Assembly: GCA_961205875.1 (NCBI GenBank)
Contig: OY540811.1
Span: forward strand, 35,557,340 to 35,621,339
Source of the DNA: Sialis fuliginosa
Taxonomy: Eukaryota > Arthropoda > Insecta > Megaloptera > Sialidae
Reading direction: 5' to 3'
DNA length: 64,000 nt
The notes under the pieces were generated by a model, which worked only from the letters and a program-made list of their open reading frames with translations, made no database searches and was not told the DNA's origin. A program made the translations under genes and the position numbers. Shown here piece after piece: positions 39,890-52,000 of this stretch (position 1 is the stretch's first letter; every line of letters begins with the position of its first letter).

Positions 39890-40954
39890 TATATTCAGAT
39901 TGTATAATACAGTTCGATAAAAGAACTGTCTAAAGACAAAATGAATAAAATAAAATTATTTACACATAGTTACATTATATATTATATTATGTAATCCACT
40001 CCATAACAAAGTTCAGCAATGCAATAACCATGGACACTCATAAGGGTGACGTACATATCCGGTTTTCGACTAGGTTTTCGAATCAGTTTCCCGAACCGTA
40101 CAAACCCCAGCGTTTGATTTTAATTTACCCAGTTCGACAACGAACTATTAGCAATTGCTTTCTTGCTGTCGTAAGAAAGAAAAAGAAAGAACGTCGTTAC
40201 TGGGTACCTACATCTTTTAAGGGGGAACATATGAGTAAACGGCAGAAAAAAATAGATGAATTTTGGGAATTATTATCTCAACAACTATCTGTTCCATTTC
40301 ATAGGTTTATTTTATTCAAAAGTATATACAGGATGATTTACAACTAGTGTAAAAAAAATTTACAGTAGATCGAGGATGTAATTTTAACCAAAAAATCTTA
40401 TGTGAACCTATGTCCGGAAATTCTTCGTGAGGGAGCTACAGTCTTTTACCCAAAATTAGTGTTTATTTAATATCTAGAATCTAGAGAATCCATTGTGCTA
40501 CAGTTATGTAAATTTGATACAGAGATTGGTATTAATAAGTGTTATCGATTTCCAGTATCAAATAATAATAATTTAGACCAGGGGTGTATGGGGCCAGTAG
40601 GCCCGCCGATTTTTAGCAATTATTTTTTTGTTCTTGAATTTTTTCCAGAGTTGTAGAAGATTATATGATACAAAATACACAAAAATATACTTTGTTCATT
40701 TGTCATTCGAAAAATTTTCGAAAAATATCGAAAAAAAAGTACTGCAGAATTTTACGGATGCTTCAAACTACACCAAATAAGTTTATATTCTTGTTCTATA
40801 ATTAAAAATAAGATAAAAAGTTAACATAAATATACCTCCTAATACTTATCATCATAGAGTTATAACCAGTTGTATTACTTTTACACGTATTTTACATTAA
40901 AAAACGAAACTATAAATTGCTGTTTGTTGTTAAATATGCAATTCTGGAGGTATA

Positions 40955-43288
40955 CATGGGGCATTCCACGCCAAATCACTGAGGTCGTGACCCCGACTAT
41001 TTTTGATTTTCCTGATTTTTTTATATCATTTAGTACTTATCCAGAGTAGCTTCTACGATTTTTTTCAGATTTTTATTTTAACACCCCGAAAAGTTACGGG
41101 GACTTGAACATTTTTGAAATTTTTCGATTAACATTTTTCAAATGCCTGTAACTCCGCGAAATATTGAGATATCATCGAATTTTTTTTTTCTTTGTTTTGA
41201 AATGCAGTTTTATAAAAAAAATACAAAAAAGTGAAATTTTTGATTCTTAAATTTTTTTTTTATTTTAAAAACGAAAATTAATTTTTGAAAAAGAGTGCCG
41301 TTTTTTTTTTCTTTCAAAAAATTCTCATAAATTCTTCATTCAATTTGAAACATTTTAAGACTAATCCGGTCGTGGTATCTTTTTTCGTTCTATTTTTTTT
41401 CGAATTTTAAAAATTTTCAAATTTTATATATTTTTCTTTTTTTGCAGGAAATGTACGCTCTTAAACAAAATATAAATTTGGAAGTGATACACGTTTATTA
41501 AAAATACATCAAAAAAAAGATATCCAAAAAAATTTCCCCCACCCCCTTTTTTGGCCGAATAACGATTTTTTTAAGTTATGAAATCGAGATTTATTTCAAG
41601 AATACCTTATTTTTCAAAATACCCCTTATTATGCATGTTATAGAGGCTCATTCTCTTCGTTTTTTATTGATCTTTCATTTAAAACTAGTTTTAGAGCCGA
41701 ATATTCAATTTTGGCCATATGCGGTACCAAAACATTAAATTTGTTTTTTGTCAAAATAATCGTTTTGAAACTGCTGCCAAAAATTTTTGTTTCATTCAAA
41801 ATTATAGGTCATTTTATTTTATTTTTTATGTAGTTTTTAAATATCTTTATATTTTTTTTATTGATCAAAAACTTTTAAAGTTACGTTTGTTTTAAGATGT
41901 TTTATTTTCCAAAAAACGCTCTAGTGGTTATGAGACACTACACTGTTTATAACATTTAAAGTTGTTATTAAATAAATACGAAATAGATGTACAAAGTTTT
42001 TAGTTTTTTGTAAGTTTTGTAATTAGTCTAAAAAAATTAAACCTACATAGATTTGTAAGGAATTTCATAACGATTTAAGTGGTATATTTTGTATTCGATT
42101 ATCAGAAGCCCAGAATTTCAGAAACAAAATTCCTGTAAATTCTTGTTTAATACATGAGTAATGAGTTGTTTTATAAAAATTGTATCTCACTTAGGAGCTT
42201 AATATGAAAAAAAGTTTTTAGAGTATTTTTGGAGGATTAAAAAAATGAACTTTTGGTCAAAATTTGGCACGGTTTGGAGTATGAAAAATTGTTTTATGGG
42301 TGTGAATAAAGCGTTTTTTGGAAAATAAAACATCTTAAAACAAACATAACTTTAAAAGTTTTTGATCAATAAAAAAAATATAAAGATATTTAAAAACTAC
42401 ATAAAAAATAAAATAAAATGACCTATATCGGAATAATTTTGGTTGAAACAAAAATTTTTGGCAGTAGTTTCAAAATCGATTATTTTGACAAAAAACAAAT
42501 TTAATGTTTTGGTACCGCATTCGGCCAAAATTGAATATTAGGCTCTAAAACTAATTTTAAATGAAAGATCAATAAAAAACGAAGAGAATGAGCCTCTATA
42601 ACATGCATAATAAGGGGTATTTCGAAAAATAAGGTATTCTTGAAATAAATCTCGATTTCATAACTTAAAAAAATCGTTATTCGGCCAAAAAAGGGGGTGG
42701 GGGAAATTTTTTTGGATATCTTTTTTTTTATATATTTTTAATAAACGTGTATCACTTCCAAATTTATATTTTGTTTAAGAGCGTACATTTCCTGCAAAAA
42801 AAGAAAAATATATAAAATTTGAAAATTTTTAAAATTCGAAAAAAAATAGAACAAAAAAAGATACCACGACCGGATTAGTCTTAAAATGTTTCAAATTGAA
42901 TTAAGAATTTATGAGAATTTTTTGAAAGAAAAAAAAAACAGCACTCTTTTTCAAAAATTAATTTTCGTTTTTAAAATAAAAAAAATTTAAGAATCAAAAA
43001 TTTCACTTTTTTGTATTTTTTTTTATAAAACTGCATTTCAAAACAAAGAAAATAAAAAAAAAATTCGATGATATCTCAATTTTTCGCGGAGTAACAGGCA
43101 TTTGAAAAATGTTAATCGAAAAATTTCAAAAATGTTCAAGTCCCCGTAACTTTTAGGGGTGTTAAAATAAAAATCTGAAAAAAATCGTAGAAGCTACTCT
43201 GGATAAGTACTAAATGATATAAAAAAATCAGGAAAATCAAAAATAGTCGGGGTCACGACCTCAGTGATTTGGCGTGGAATGCCCCACA
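40955..43288. mobile_element. 2.3-kb near-perfect foldback element (TGGGGCATTCCACGCC)
   Basis: TGGGGCATTCCACGCCAAAT and inverse at the right end. The arms pair for over 1 kb each (GACCTCAGTGATTTGG, GGCCGAATAACGAT and AACGAAGAGAATGAGCC blocks on both strands). No open frame of note. Confidence 0.9.
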
Positions 43289-43419
43289 TATATTAACTTT
43301 ATATGTTATTTTTAATGTATTTTGTATCATATAATTTTCTATAAGAACCTAACTCAGGAAAAAATTCAAGAACAAAAAATAATTGATAAAAATCAGCGAG
43401 CCCACTGGCCCCATACATA

Positions 43420-45385
43420 GTACGTCTGGTACGTAAAAAAAAACCTGCACTTTTTGATTGGGGTATGACAATTTCTGTGCTCATAGATAAGGTCAAAAGA
43501 ATAATTTTCAGATAGGGAGCCACTTTAAAATCCGTGTAGAACACCATTATATCGGCTATTAAAGATGGCCCCCACCGTTTTTATTAAATTGACTGTATCT
43601 GAGCTCCTAGTCATCTGATTTCAAGTTTCTTTTGTTTGTTTTAAAGTTCTTATTAAAAGAAATCTTTTTTATCATCATTCATTTTTCTCTAAATCTTAAG
43701 GGTTCCCCACAATTTTCGAAAATCTTTTTTTTTTTACGAACTTAATTTTTATATAACTTTTTTATTGTGCCCAATATCATTTTTTTACATCATACAAAAA
43801 AGAAAGACATTTTTTTCTGCGTTCCATTGATAACAAGATAATACTGTTTTAATTAACAACTTCTTTGGAAAAAGTGTGTTAAACTAAGAAAAATTGACTA
43901 TTTTTGGATCATTCCATGTCATGTTTACCTTTTATCATATGAAATTTTATGTTGGGATCAATTTTCTCATATGGTATAGCTAAAAAATTGAAAAATCTGT
44001 CATAGATGTCACTGAACTTTCTTATACAATAAAAAAATGTACGTGTATCTACTAATATAAAACAAATAATTTTGGCTTACTGATGACAGATATAAAAAAA
44101 TTAATAGAACATAAAGTATAGATAATAACGTTCTCTACATATTTTGTTATAAACATTTCATTCTGTCATGAACTTGTTAAAAAAAAATGGAAAAAAATAA
44201 AAAATTAAATAAAACAGATTTTTTTTTAATTGGTAAGAGATACAAAAAAATAATGGAACATAAACTATAGAAAATAACGTTCTCTACATTTTTTGTTATA
44301 AACATTTCATTCTGTCATGAACTTCTTCAAAAAAAATGGAAAAAATAAAAAATTAAATAAAAAGAATTTTTTTTAATTGGTAAGAGATACAAAAAAATTA
44401 ATAGAACATAAACTATAGATAATAACGTACTCTACAACTTTTATTTCAATAATTTATTTCTGCTTTAAACCATTTCGAATATAATTGAAAAAAACGATTA
44501 TAACCTCAAAAACTTTTTTTGAGAGGAATTGAACATAACATAAATTATAAATAATAATATTATAAGTAAATTATTATTTAAACATTTTCTTCCAACACGT
44601 ACCGTTTCAGAAATATTTCGAATAATTACAAAAATTACAAGAGTAAATATCCGTTTCCGGTTTTAAAAACATCTGGTTTCCTTTTTTAAAACAAATTAAT
44701 CCTTAATATAAAATTTTACTCCTCTATGTACTGCCATTTTTGAGTTCCAGCGTTTACAGACAAACAGATACACACACAGACAGACAGACAGACATGATGA
44801 TAAAAATAGTCAGAATTGATTCAGGGAAGGTATAAATAGACATTTCCATCAAAATCTCGAATCCGAGAAACCAATACAGGTAAACTTGATTTGGAATGAT
44901 CCAAAAATAATCTATTTTTCTTAGTTTAACACGCTATTTCCAAAGAAGTTGTTAATTAAAACAGTATTATCTTGTTATCAATGGAACGCAGACAAAAATG
45001 TCTTTCTTTTTTATATGAAGTAAATAAAAATTATTGGGCACAATAAACAAGTTATATAACAATTAAGTTTGTAAGAAAAGTGAAATCTTCAGATTTCGGA
45101 AAATTTTAGAAAAATGAATAATGATAAAAAAGATTTCTTTTAATAAGAACTTTAAAATAAACAAAATAAAATTGAAATCGGATGATTAGGAGCTGAGATA
45201 CAGCCAATTTAATAAAAACCGTGGGGGCCATCTTTAATAGCCGATATAACAGTGTTCTACACGGATTTTAAAGTGGCTCCCTATCTGAAAATCTTTCATT
45301 TGACCTTATATATGACCACAGAAAGTGGCATACCCCAATCAAAAAGTGCAGCGTTTTGGCTTTATTTGCCACGAACCAGACGTAC
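43420..45385. mobile_element. 2-kb foldback element (GTACGTCTGGT), TA target
   Basis: GTACGTCTGGT and ACCAGACGTAC ends flanked by TA; arms share GTGGGGCCATCTTTAATAGC-type sequence in inverse. A (CAGA)n tract lies near 44775. A shorter derivative is at 59324-59826. Confidence 0.85.
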
Positions 45386-45643
45386 TAACACCCTTAGTGT
45401 AAATTATTATTATTTGATACTGGAAATCGATAACATTTATTATTATCAAACCCTGTATCAAGTTTCATAATTGTAGCACAAAAACAAAAAAACTCTAGAT
45501 ATTAAATACACTAATTTTGTGTAATAGACTGTAGCTCCCTCAAGAAGAAATTCCGAACATATGTTCACATAAGATTTTTTGCTTAAAATTACATCTTCGA
45601 TTTACTGTAAATTTTTTTTACACTAGTTGTAAATCATCCTGTA

Positions 45644-46035
45644 TATTGAGGTATGTTTAAAAAGTTTTTTATGAACATATATCAACAGCGCTGCTGTCGT
45701 AGCCGGCGTAAAACATGTCCCTTGATGCGGTTCCCAGGATTACTGGCAGTTGGTTAATCTGAAATAGAAATTTTAAAGAGATTCTTAGAAGTTAATGTAT
45801 GATGCTCTTCAGAACGTAGGATTTTTTTTTACTCAATTATTATTTTTTATCAAGCCAGAAGGGTCGGAAATTGTGGTTGAAAAATGAATGTAACGTACAA
45901 TCAGGTGCTATATCGTGAAAAAAAAATTTTTTTCAAAAATTCTACGTTCCGAAGAGAATCATATATTAACTTCTAAGAATCTCATTGAAATTTGTTTCAG
46001 ATAAAAAAAATGTGTAAACATACCTCAATATACAT
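45644..46035. repeat. 390-bp foldback repeat
   Basis: TTGAGGTATGTTTA and TAAACATACCTCAA ends. Arms 45765-45830 and 45935-45995 pair (AGATTCTTAGAAGTTAAT and inverse). Confidence 0.75.
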
Positions 46036-46147
46036 ATATACTTTAGAATAAAACAAACCTGGATGAAATGGAACAAATAGTTTTTGAGATAATAATTCCC
46101 AAAATTCACCTATTTTTTCCGCCGTCTACTCATATGTTCCCCAAAAC

Positions 46148-46754
46148 TTACAGAGTCAATTTTTTTATTTGCCAACTAAATTAAGTGCTTACCCTGAAAT
46201 TTTATGTGATTATTGTAGAATGTTGATAAATTCTTTCGATGAGCTATTTACTTTAATTCAAGGGAAATAACGAAATGAGATAGACTCACAATTAATGCTG
46301 AAGAAAAAGTGATTGTATCTTTAAATATAGATGTTAAATACCACAGTTACACAAGTCCACGCAAAAGGATGCTCGAAAAAATCGTACGTGTGCAGAAACA
46401 ACAGCGAAAGCATGTAAAGTGCAACTTCAGGTTCCTCAATTAGGTTTTCAATCGAATAAGTCAACACAAAGCATTGCGCATGCATTTAGATTGTAGGGGT
46501 CGATCCAGATTATCAAGCCGGTCTTGATCCGATCTCGCTCCAATCAAATATAAATAAACAATGAAATCATTCCTATTATAGGTATCGGTCAGATCTCGGT
46601 CCATTCACGCTCCGATACAACATAGTACAAAGAATATTTTACTGGAGTGTGATTGAACCTGGCATGGAATGTACCCATAGTGTGAATAGGAACTTCAGTT
46701 CGTCTTTGATCATTCTAGTACTGATCACCGAGTAAAGCATGATCTAAACTTGTG
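46148..46754. other. Spacer, part of a degenerate inverted repeat
   Basis: GATCTCGCTCCAATCAAAT near 46535 is loosely answered by GATTGGAACGAGATCAG near 47815, suggesting an old element split by the 46755-47676 insertion. No gene seen. Confidence 0.35.
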
Positions 46755-47676
46755 CAGGGGTCGAAACAAGTTCAGTGTTCAAAAATACTTTCAAAAATGA
46801 CTTTTACAAAACAAAACGCGCCTTGCATTGTATTGTAAAGATGGTGGAGTCGAATCGAATGTATCACAACGCTTAACTTTTCTTAGCCGTATATCTCGAG
46901 AACTATTAGTCCTACGGAAATTGTCTACAGTACTTTTTGTATGTAAAATTAGCTAAAAACAAATTTTATAATAACTAAAATTGTCGTAAAACCAATAGTT
47001 TACGAGATATTTGTAAAAAACCGATTTTCGTGACCTTTGACCTAGAATAACTTTTTTTGGGCACACTATTTTACAATGGAATTTTCAGACGTTATTTCTT
47101 ATGCCTAAATAAAGATAATCCCAGTAAGAAAAATTCATTTGGATTTTTTTCGCACAGCAGTCGTTTTTTCGCCTTATTTTCCTGGACTATAAGTTTATTT
47201 TGGCATTTTTGTACTACATAAATATCAACCATTTACATAATATTATTTGTATACATAAATTCTTAAATTTAGTACAATAAAAAATTTTTTTAGATACTAT
47301 TATTTACGTATACTACGTATGTAATTTTTCTCATCGAACTTGGCATAGCCAGTGCTAGGGCGAGATTATGTTGTTTATATTATGTTCACGTAATACATAC
47401 GTTACAATTATGTCATAAAATATCTTCTAAAAATTGGTAATAAAAATACAAATAATACAAAATAGAACATTATTTATAATTTGAATATATTTTTCACGGT
47501 AATTGTGTCGTTTTGAAGTCAAATAGTGATTTTTTTCACGATAAATAGGGCTCCGATGTGAAAACTATGAGTACCAAACCCAAAAAAACTGACAAAACTG
47601 ACCATTTTTCCAAAAAACTGACTTTAACTGATCGGGTAAGAAAAAAAAGACTTTTACTGACCAGTTTTGACCCCTG
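46755..47676. mobile_element. hAT-like element (CAGGGGTCGAAAC)
   Basis: Ends CAGGGGTCGAAACAAGTTCAG-like and ACCAGTTTTGACCCCTG are inverted and fit the hAT CAGGGGTC pattern. 0.9 kb, no open frame. Confidence 0.65.
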
Positions 47677-48508
47677 CCTGTGCGATAATGTGAATACCAT
47701 GAGATTTAATTGGACTGAGACCAGCTCGTTAATGTGAATATCATAAGATTTGATTAGAGCAAAACCAGACCGAGACCAGCCCGTAACCGGCTCATTAATA
47801 TAAATATCATTAGATTGATTGGAACGAGATCAGCTCGAAAGTTTAACCCTAGAAAGACAACCATATTTTATGGTACATTAAAGATACCCATAATGAGTAC
47901 GTCAATTCGACTTAGGTTATCTAACTAGGGTTAAGACCATACTATATGGAATTTTAACCTGTAGGTGCTGTTGGTAACTGCGTCAGGAAATCTGATATGA
48001 TAACTGTACGTGTACGGCCACCTTAAGACACTTTATAATTATCATTACATTGATGATAATACTTTACTTATATCACTACAAAAAAGATTAGGTAATACTT
48101 TATAGCTAGTAATTTATTTAATTCTCTTTAATTTATTTGAAAATCAATTTACATAATTTATAACTAGATAATTATTTACAAAATACTTACAAAGTCACTA
48201 ATGGAGTCAATTAATATAAGAAGATACTTATTTAATAATAAATAACAATTGTATACATATATACCGGGCGTCCCAAAAAAAGGTATACACACTTTGCTTG
48301 ATTATAAAAACATTATACATTTAGATATAAATACTAGATTGAAAATACAAATTGATGTCTATTTAGATCCAAACACTAGAATCGCAAACATGGTGAATTA
48401 TTTCATTAGGAATTAAAAAAAGTATTTTCTTATTTTAAATCACATCACTCATATAGAACATCCTTATATACACTATAATACACAATATATACATCGTCAT
48501 TCCAAATT
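47677..48508. other. AT-rich spacer
   Basis: No coding content seen. ACCGGGCGTCCCAAAAAAAGG at about 48264 looks like a lone foldback terminus. Confidence 0.35.
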
Positions 48509-48700
48509 TGGGTGACCAGATTTTAGTTTCTGTAAGCCCTGAGATGTAAATGAAGACCTTTTATTTTTATTTTATTTTTGTCGACAAATATCATTTAGAT
48601 TGCTATCATTATTTAAAAAAAAACGGAGAAATTATAACGAAACCCGGAGCCCGGGGAAAAGTATACAAACCCTAAGAAAACCTGAGACCTGATCACCCTA
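48509..48700. mobile_element. MITE (GGGTGACCAG), copy of 35898 family
   Basis: GGGTGACCAGATTTTAGTTT and GAGACCTGATCACCCTA ends. It sits about 140 bp past the bHLH-gene stop, so it may supply that transcript's 3' end (AATAAA-like hexamers on the minus strand near 48565-48580). Confidence 0.75.
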
Positions 48701-48838
48701 ATTATACATATTTTAATTTTTAATACTATTGAGGTTGTGAATATTTGTAACTGCTCTAGAGGATTTTGTAAAAGTATTAAACGGCCCATACGAAGGTTTT
48801 AAATTATTCTAAAAAAATAATTTTGCGTTATATAAAAA

Positions 48839-49003
48839 TCATTTAGTAAGATTTAAATAGAATTGTTGTCTTACTTGTATTGATGCAGCAGGCGGCATCA
48901 AAACTGAATAGTTATTATTTGTAAGTGTGTCATTGGAAACAGATCCAGGAACATAGTTTATTCTTGTTTCGTTATTTATATGCGTTGAACTCATCATATT
49001 AGT
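48839..49003 (-). CDS. bHLH factor probable terminal exon
   Basis: Acceptor TTTTTACAG precedes 49003. The phase-0 frame runs 54 codons to TGA at 48841-48839. It starts TNMMSSTHINNETRINYVPG, similar in composition to the big exon. A consensus donor (CAA/GTAAGA at 48875/48874) lies 12 codons before the stop, so a further downstream exon is possible; I did not find one. It is separated from the previous exon by a 5.6-kb intron that contains the LINE. Confidence 0.55.
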   Translation of the reverse strand, partial: TNMMSSTHINNETRINYVPGSVSNDTLTNNNYSVLMPPAASIQVRQQFYLNLTK

Positions 49004-52000
49004 CTGTAAAAATGAAACAAGAATATAATCAATTAATATAAAATACATACAAATTGAGTATTGAAGATACTAAGAAATATTTTTAAAAAATTATGCGTGT
49101 ACACACATTAGAAGTTATACTTCTTTGGCATGATTGCAATTATGAATATTATATAATACCGGGTGTTCCGAACCACCTGTCCACTATTAAAGATAGAGTT
49201 TTATAATAAAATAATATCGACTCTAAAGAATTTCAGGAAAATATTTTCATCCCCCTAAAACTCCCCTTTGGGGAGTAGTTTGAGGTGTACATGCACGTTT
49301 CTCAGAAATATTTTAATATAAATAAATTACTGCACTTCAACATCCAGTGCCTAAAAAACAAAATTGGAGAAGTGGAAGTATTTATAGAAAAAAACGATTT
49401 TGAAGTGGTGTGCATCTGTGAACATTGGTGTAATTCATCAGAAATTTGTGTAAATTTCTTCCAAAATTATAAACTAGCATCTTTCTATTCTAGGAAAAAT
49501 TACATTCATGGCGGGGTAGCTATATTTACAAAAAGAGAAATTTTATTTAAAGAACTAATCGAACTGGTAAATCTGAGTATAGATAAAGATTTTGAGTGTT
49601 GTGCAATCTTATGTAAACATGTAAAATTAATTATAGTATCATTATATAGATCACCAGAGGGGGATTTTAATTTATTCATCAATAAATTGGATGAGCTCTT
49701 ATATAAAATCACAAAATACAAAATTAACTATTACATTTGTTGCGATTTAAACGTGAACATTTTAGTAAACTCTGATAAATACACTAGACTTAATTTGTTA
49801 TTATCGTCTTATAACACAACATGTTTAGTCAAAGAACCGACTAGAATATCATACAAGTCATCAACTTGCATTGATAATATAATAACAAATTCTAACAATT
49901 CTCACGAAACTATAAATATCTTATCACCGTTATCAGATCATATGGCCATAAGTTTAAATGTATTCACCGAAAGTAACCCTATTAAAAACAATAAATTATT
50001 TAAATATATACGAACATATAACGAAGACGAAATTATACTCTTTAATTACCTACTTTCAAATGAAAATTGGGACTTAATTTTCAATACTATAGACGCTAAC
50101 GAATGTTATAATCACTTTTACGATATTTTTTCTTTCTATTTTAACTTAATTTTTCCGATTAAACGAATTAATATTATAAAAAATACATCAAATAAAACCG
50201 ATAAAACTTGGCTTACACCAGAAATTAAATCACTTTGTAAATATAAATATGATCTTTTTATTATGTTGCGAGATTTTAAAACAAATGGTTTAAATTGTAA
50301 GAATCTTACTTTAAAATACAAAAATATATGTAAAGAAGTATCGACAAAAGTTAAAATTGCAAAGAGCAATTATTACAGTAATATTCTCATTAACTCTGAA
50401 AATAAATCGAAATCAGTTTGGAACATAATAAACAATCTAAATAATACTTCAAAGGTCGGACACTCGTTAGATAAAAAAACTGAAAACTATAATGTCGATA
50501 CTGCAAATGATTTTAACAATTTTTTTATTAATATTTCTAATCATCTAAATCTTGACCAACCACTTCTAGATTACAATTTCAATCTTACAAAAAATTATGA
50601 TAGTATGTTTTTTTACCCCTGTGATAAATCCGAAATAATAAAAGTATGCTACTCTATGAAAAATAAAAAATCTGTAGGATGGGATTCTATACCCACTCAC
50701 ATTTTAAAAAACTGTATTCATTTAATAGCCGAACCTCTTACTTTCATCATCAATAATTGTATGCTACAAGGAGTTTTTCCGGATAAATTAAAGTTAGCAA
50801 TAATTAAACCACTACACAAAAAAGGAGATATCAATTCCTTCGAAAATTATCGTCCCATATCATTGTTATCTAACATATCCAAATTGTTTGAAAAAATTAT
50901 TGTAAATAGAATAAATGACTACTTACTCAAATATTGTATTATAACAGATTGTCAATATGGATTTAGACGTGGTCTCTCCACTAACCTTGCTGTTTTCAAC
51001 ATGATAAATTATATTTTGGAAATATGGAACAAAAAATACTCAAATTTAGGAGTTTTCCTAGATCTCACTAAGGCCTTTGACTGTGTACATATCGATTTAT
51101 TATGTTCTAAATTATACGAATACGGTTTCAGAGGAACAGCACTTAATTTAATAAAATCCTACTTAACCAATAGGTCTCAAAAAGTTCAACTGATTAGTAC
51201 TGAAAATAATACTCAATTACATATACTATCCGACACTAAAGAAATAATTAGAGGAGTACCCCAGGGATCAATTCTGGGCCCGATCCTATTTCTATTGTAT
51301 ATAAATGATCTACCTAACATAACAAACGACAAATTTACATTATTTGCGGACGACACTGCAATTTTATTTACAGAACCATCCAGTAAATTATTAATAAATA
51401 ACTTCAGTGATTCATTAAGCAAAATATTAAACTGGTTTTCTAGCAACAGCTTAAAACTAAATATTGAAAAAACTAAATTTATAAAATTTGGAAACTACGG
51501 GGATATATTAGATAATATAAACATCCAAAATATTGGAAATATAAAATTAGAGGATGAAATAAAATTCTTGGGAATAAATATAGATAAATCCTTAAATTGG
51601 AAAAAACATACTGACTTCATTATTAACAAAACAAATAAATATATTTATACACTGAGAATCTTATATAAACTAGTCCCATTAACAATTTTACTAAACATTT
51701 ATTTTGGTATAATCGAATCACATATGAGATATGGAATTATCCTATGGGGAAACTCTATAAATATAAACAAAATTTTAATATTTCAAAAAAAATGTATAAG
51801 AGTAATTTTAAATGTTGAACCAAGAACATCTTGTAGACCACTCTTTAAAGAGCTAAACATCCTAACTATTATTGATATTTATATTTTAGAATGTGCACTT
51901 TTTTATAAAAAACATCCTCAAATCTTTACAGAAAATAAATTAACACACAATTATAACACACGAAACAAATCCGACCTAATTATAACACAACATACACTCA

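Larger units (their letters stand above)
40329..45641. mobile_element. Foldback element, CAGGATGATTTAC family, with two nested foldbacks
   Basis: CAGGATGATTTACAACTAGT and its inverse ACTAGTTGTAAATCATCCTG, flanked by TA. Interior shares GATTTCCAGTATC and GGCCCCATAC blocks with the 17356 and 52460 elements. Interrupted by 40955-43288 and 43420-45385. Confidence 0.85.
40222..46147. repeat. Outer foldback with multi-level nested insertions
   Basis: GGAACATATGAGTAAACGGC (40226) and GCCGTCTACTCATATGTTCC (46121) with adjoining sequence are inverted. Its centre is occupied by the 40329-45641 and 45644-46035 elements. A 105-codon frame at 40030-40347 runs into this arm and is probably spurious. Confidence 0.65.

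Noticed and set aside
40030-40347. 105-codon plus-strand frame
   Set aside because: Extends into the 40222 foldback arm, ends in the 40329 element, and has no recognisable family.
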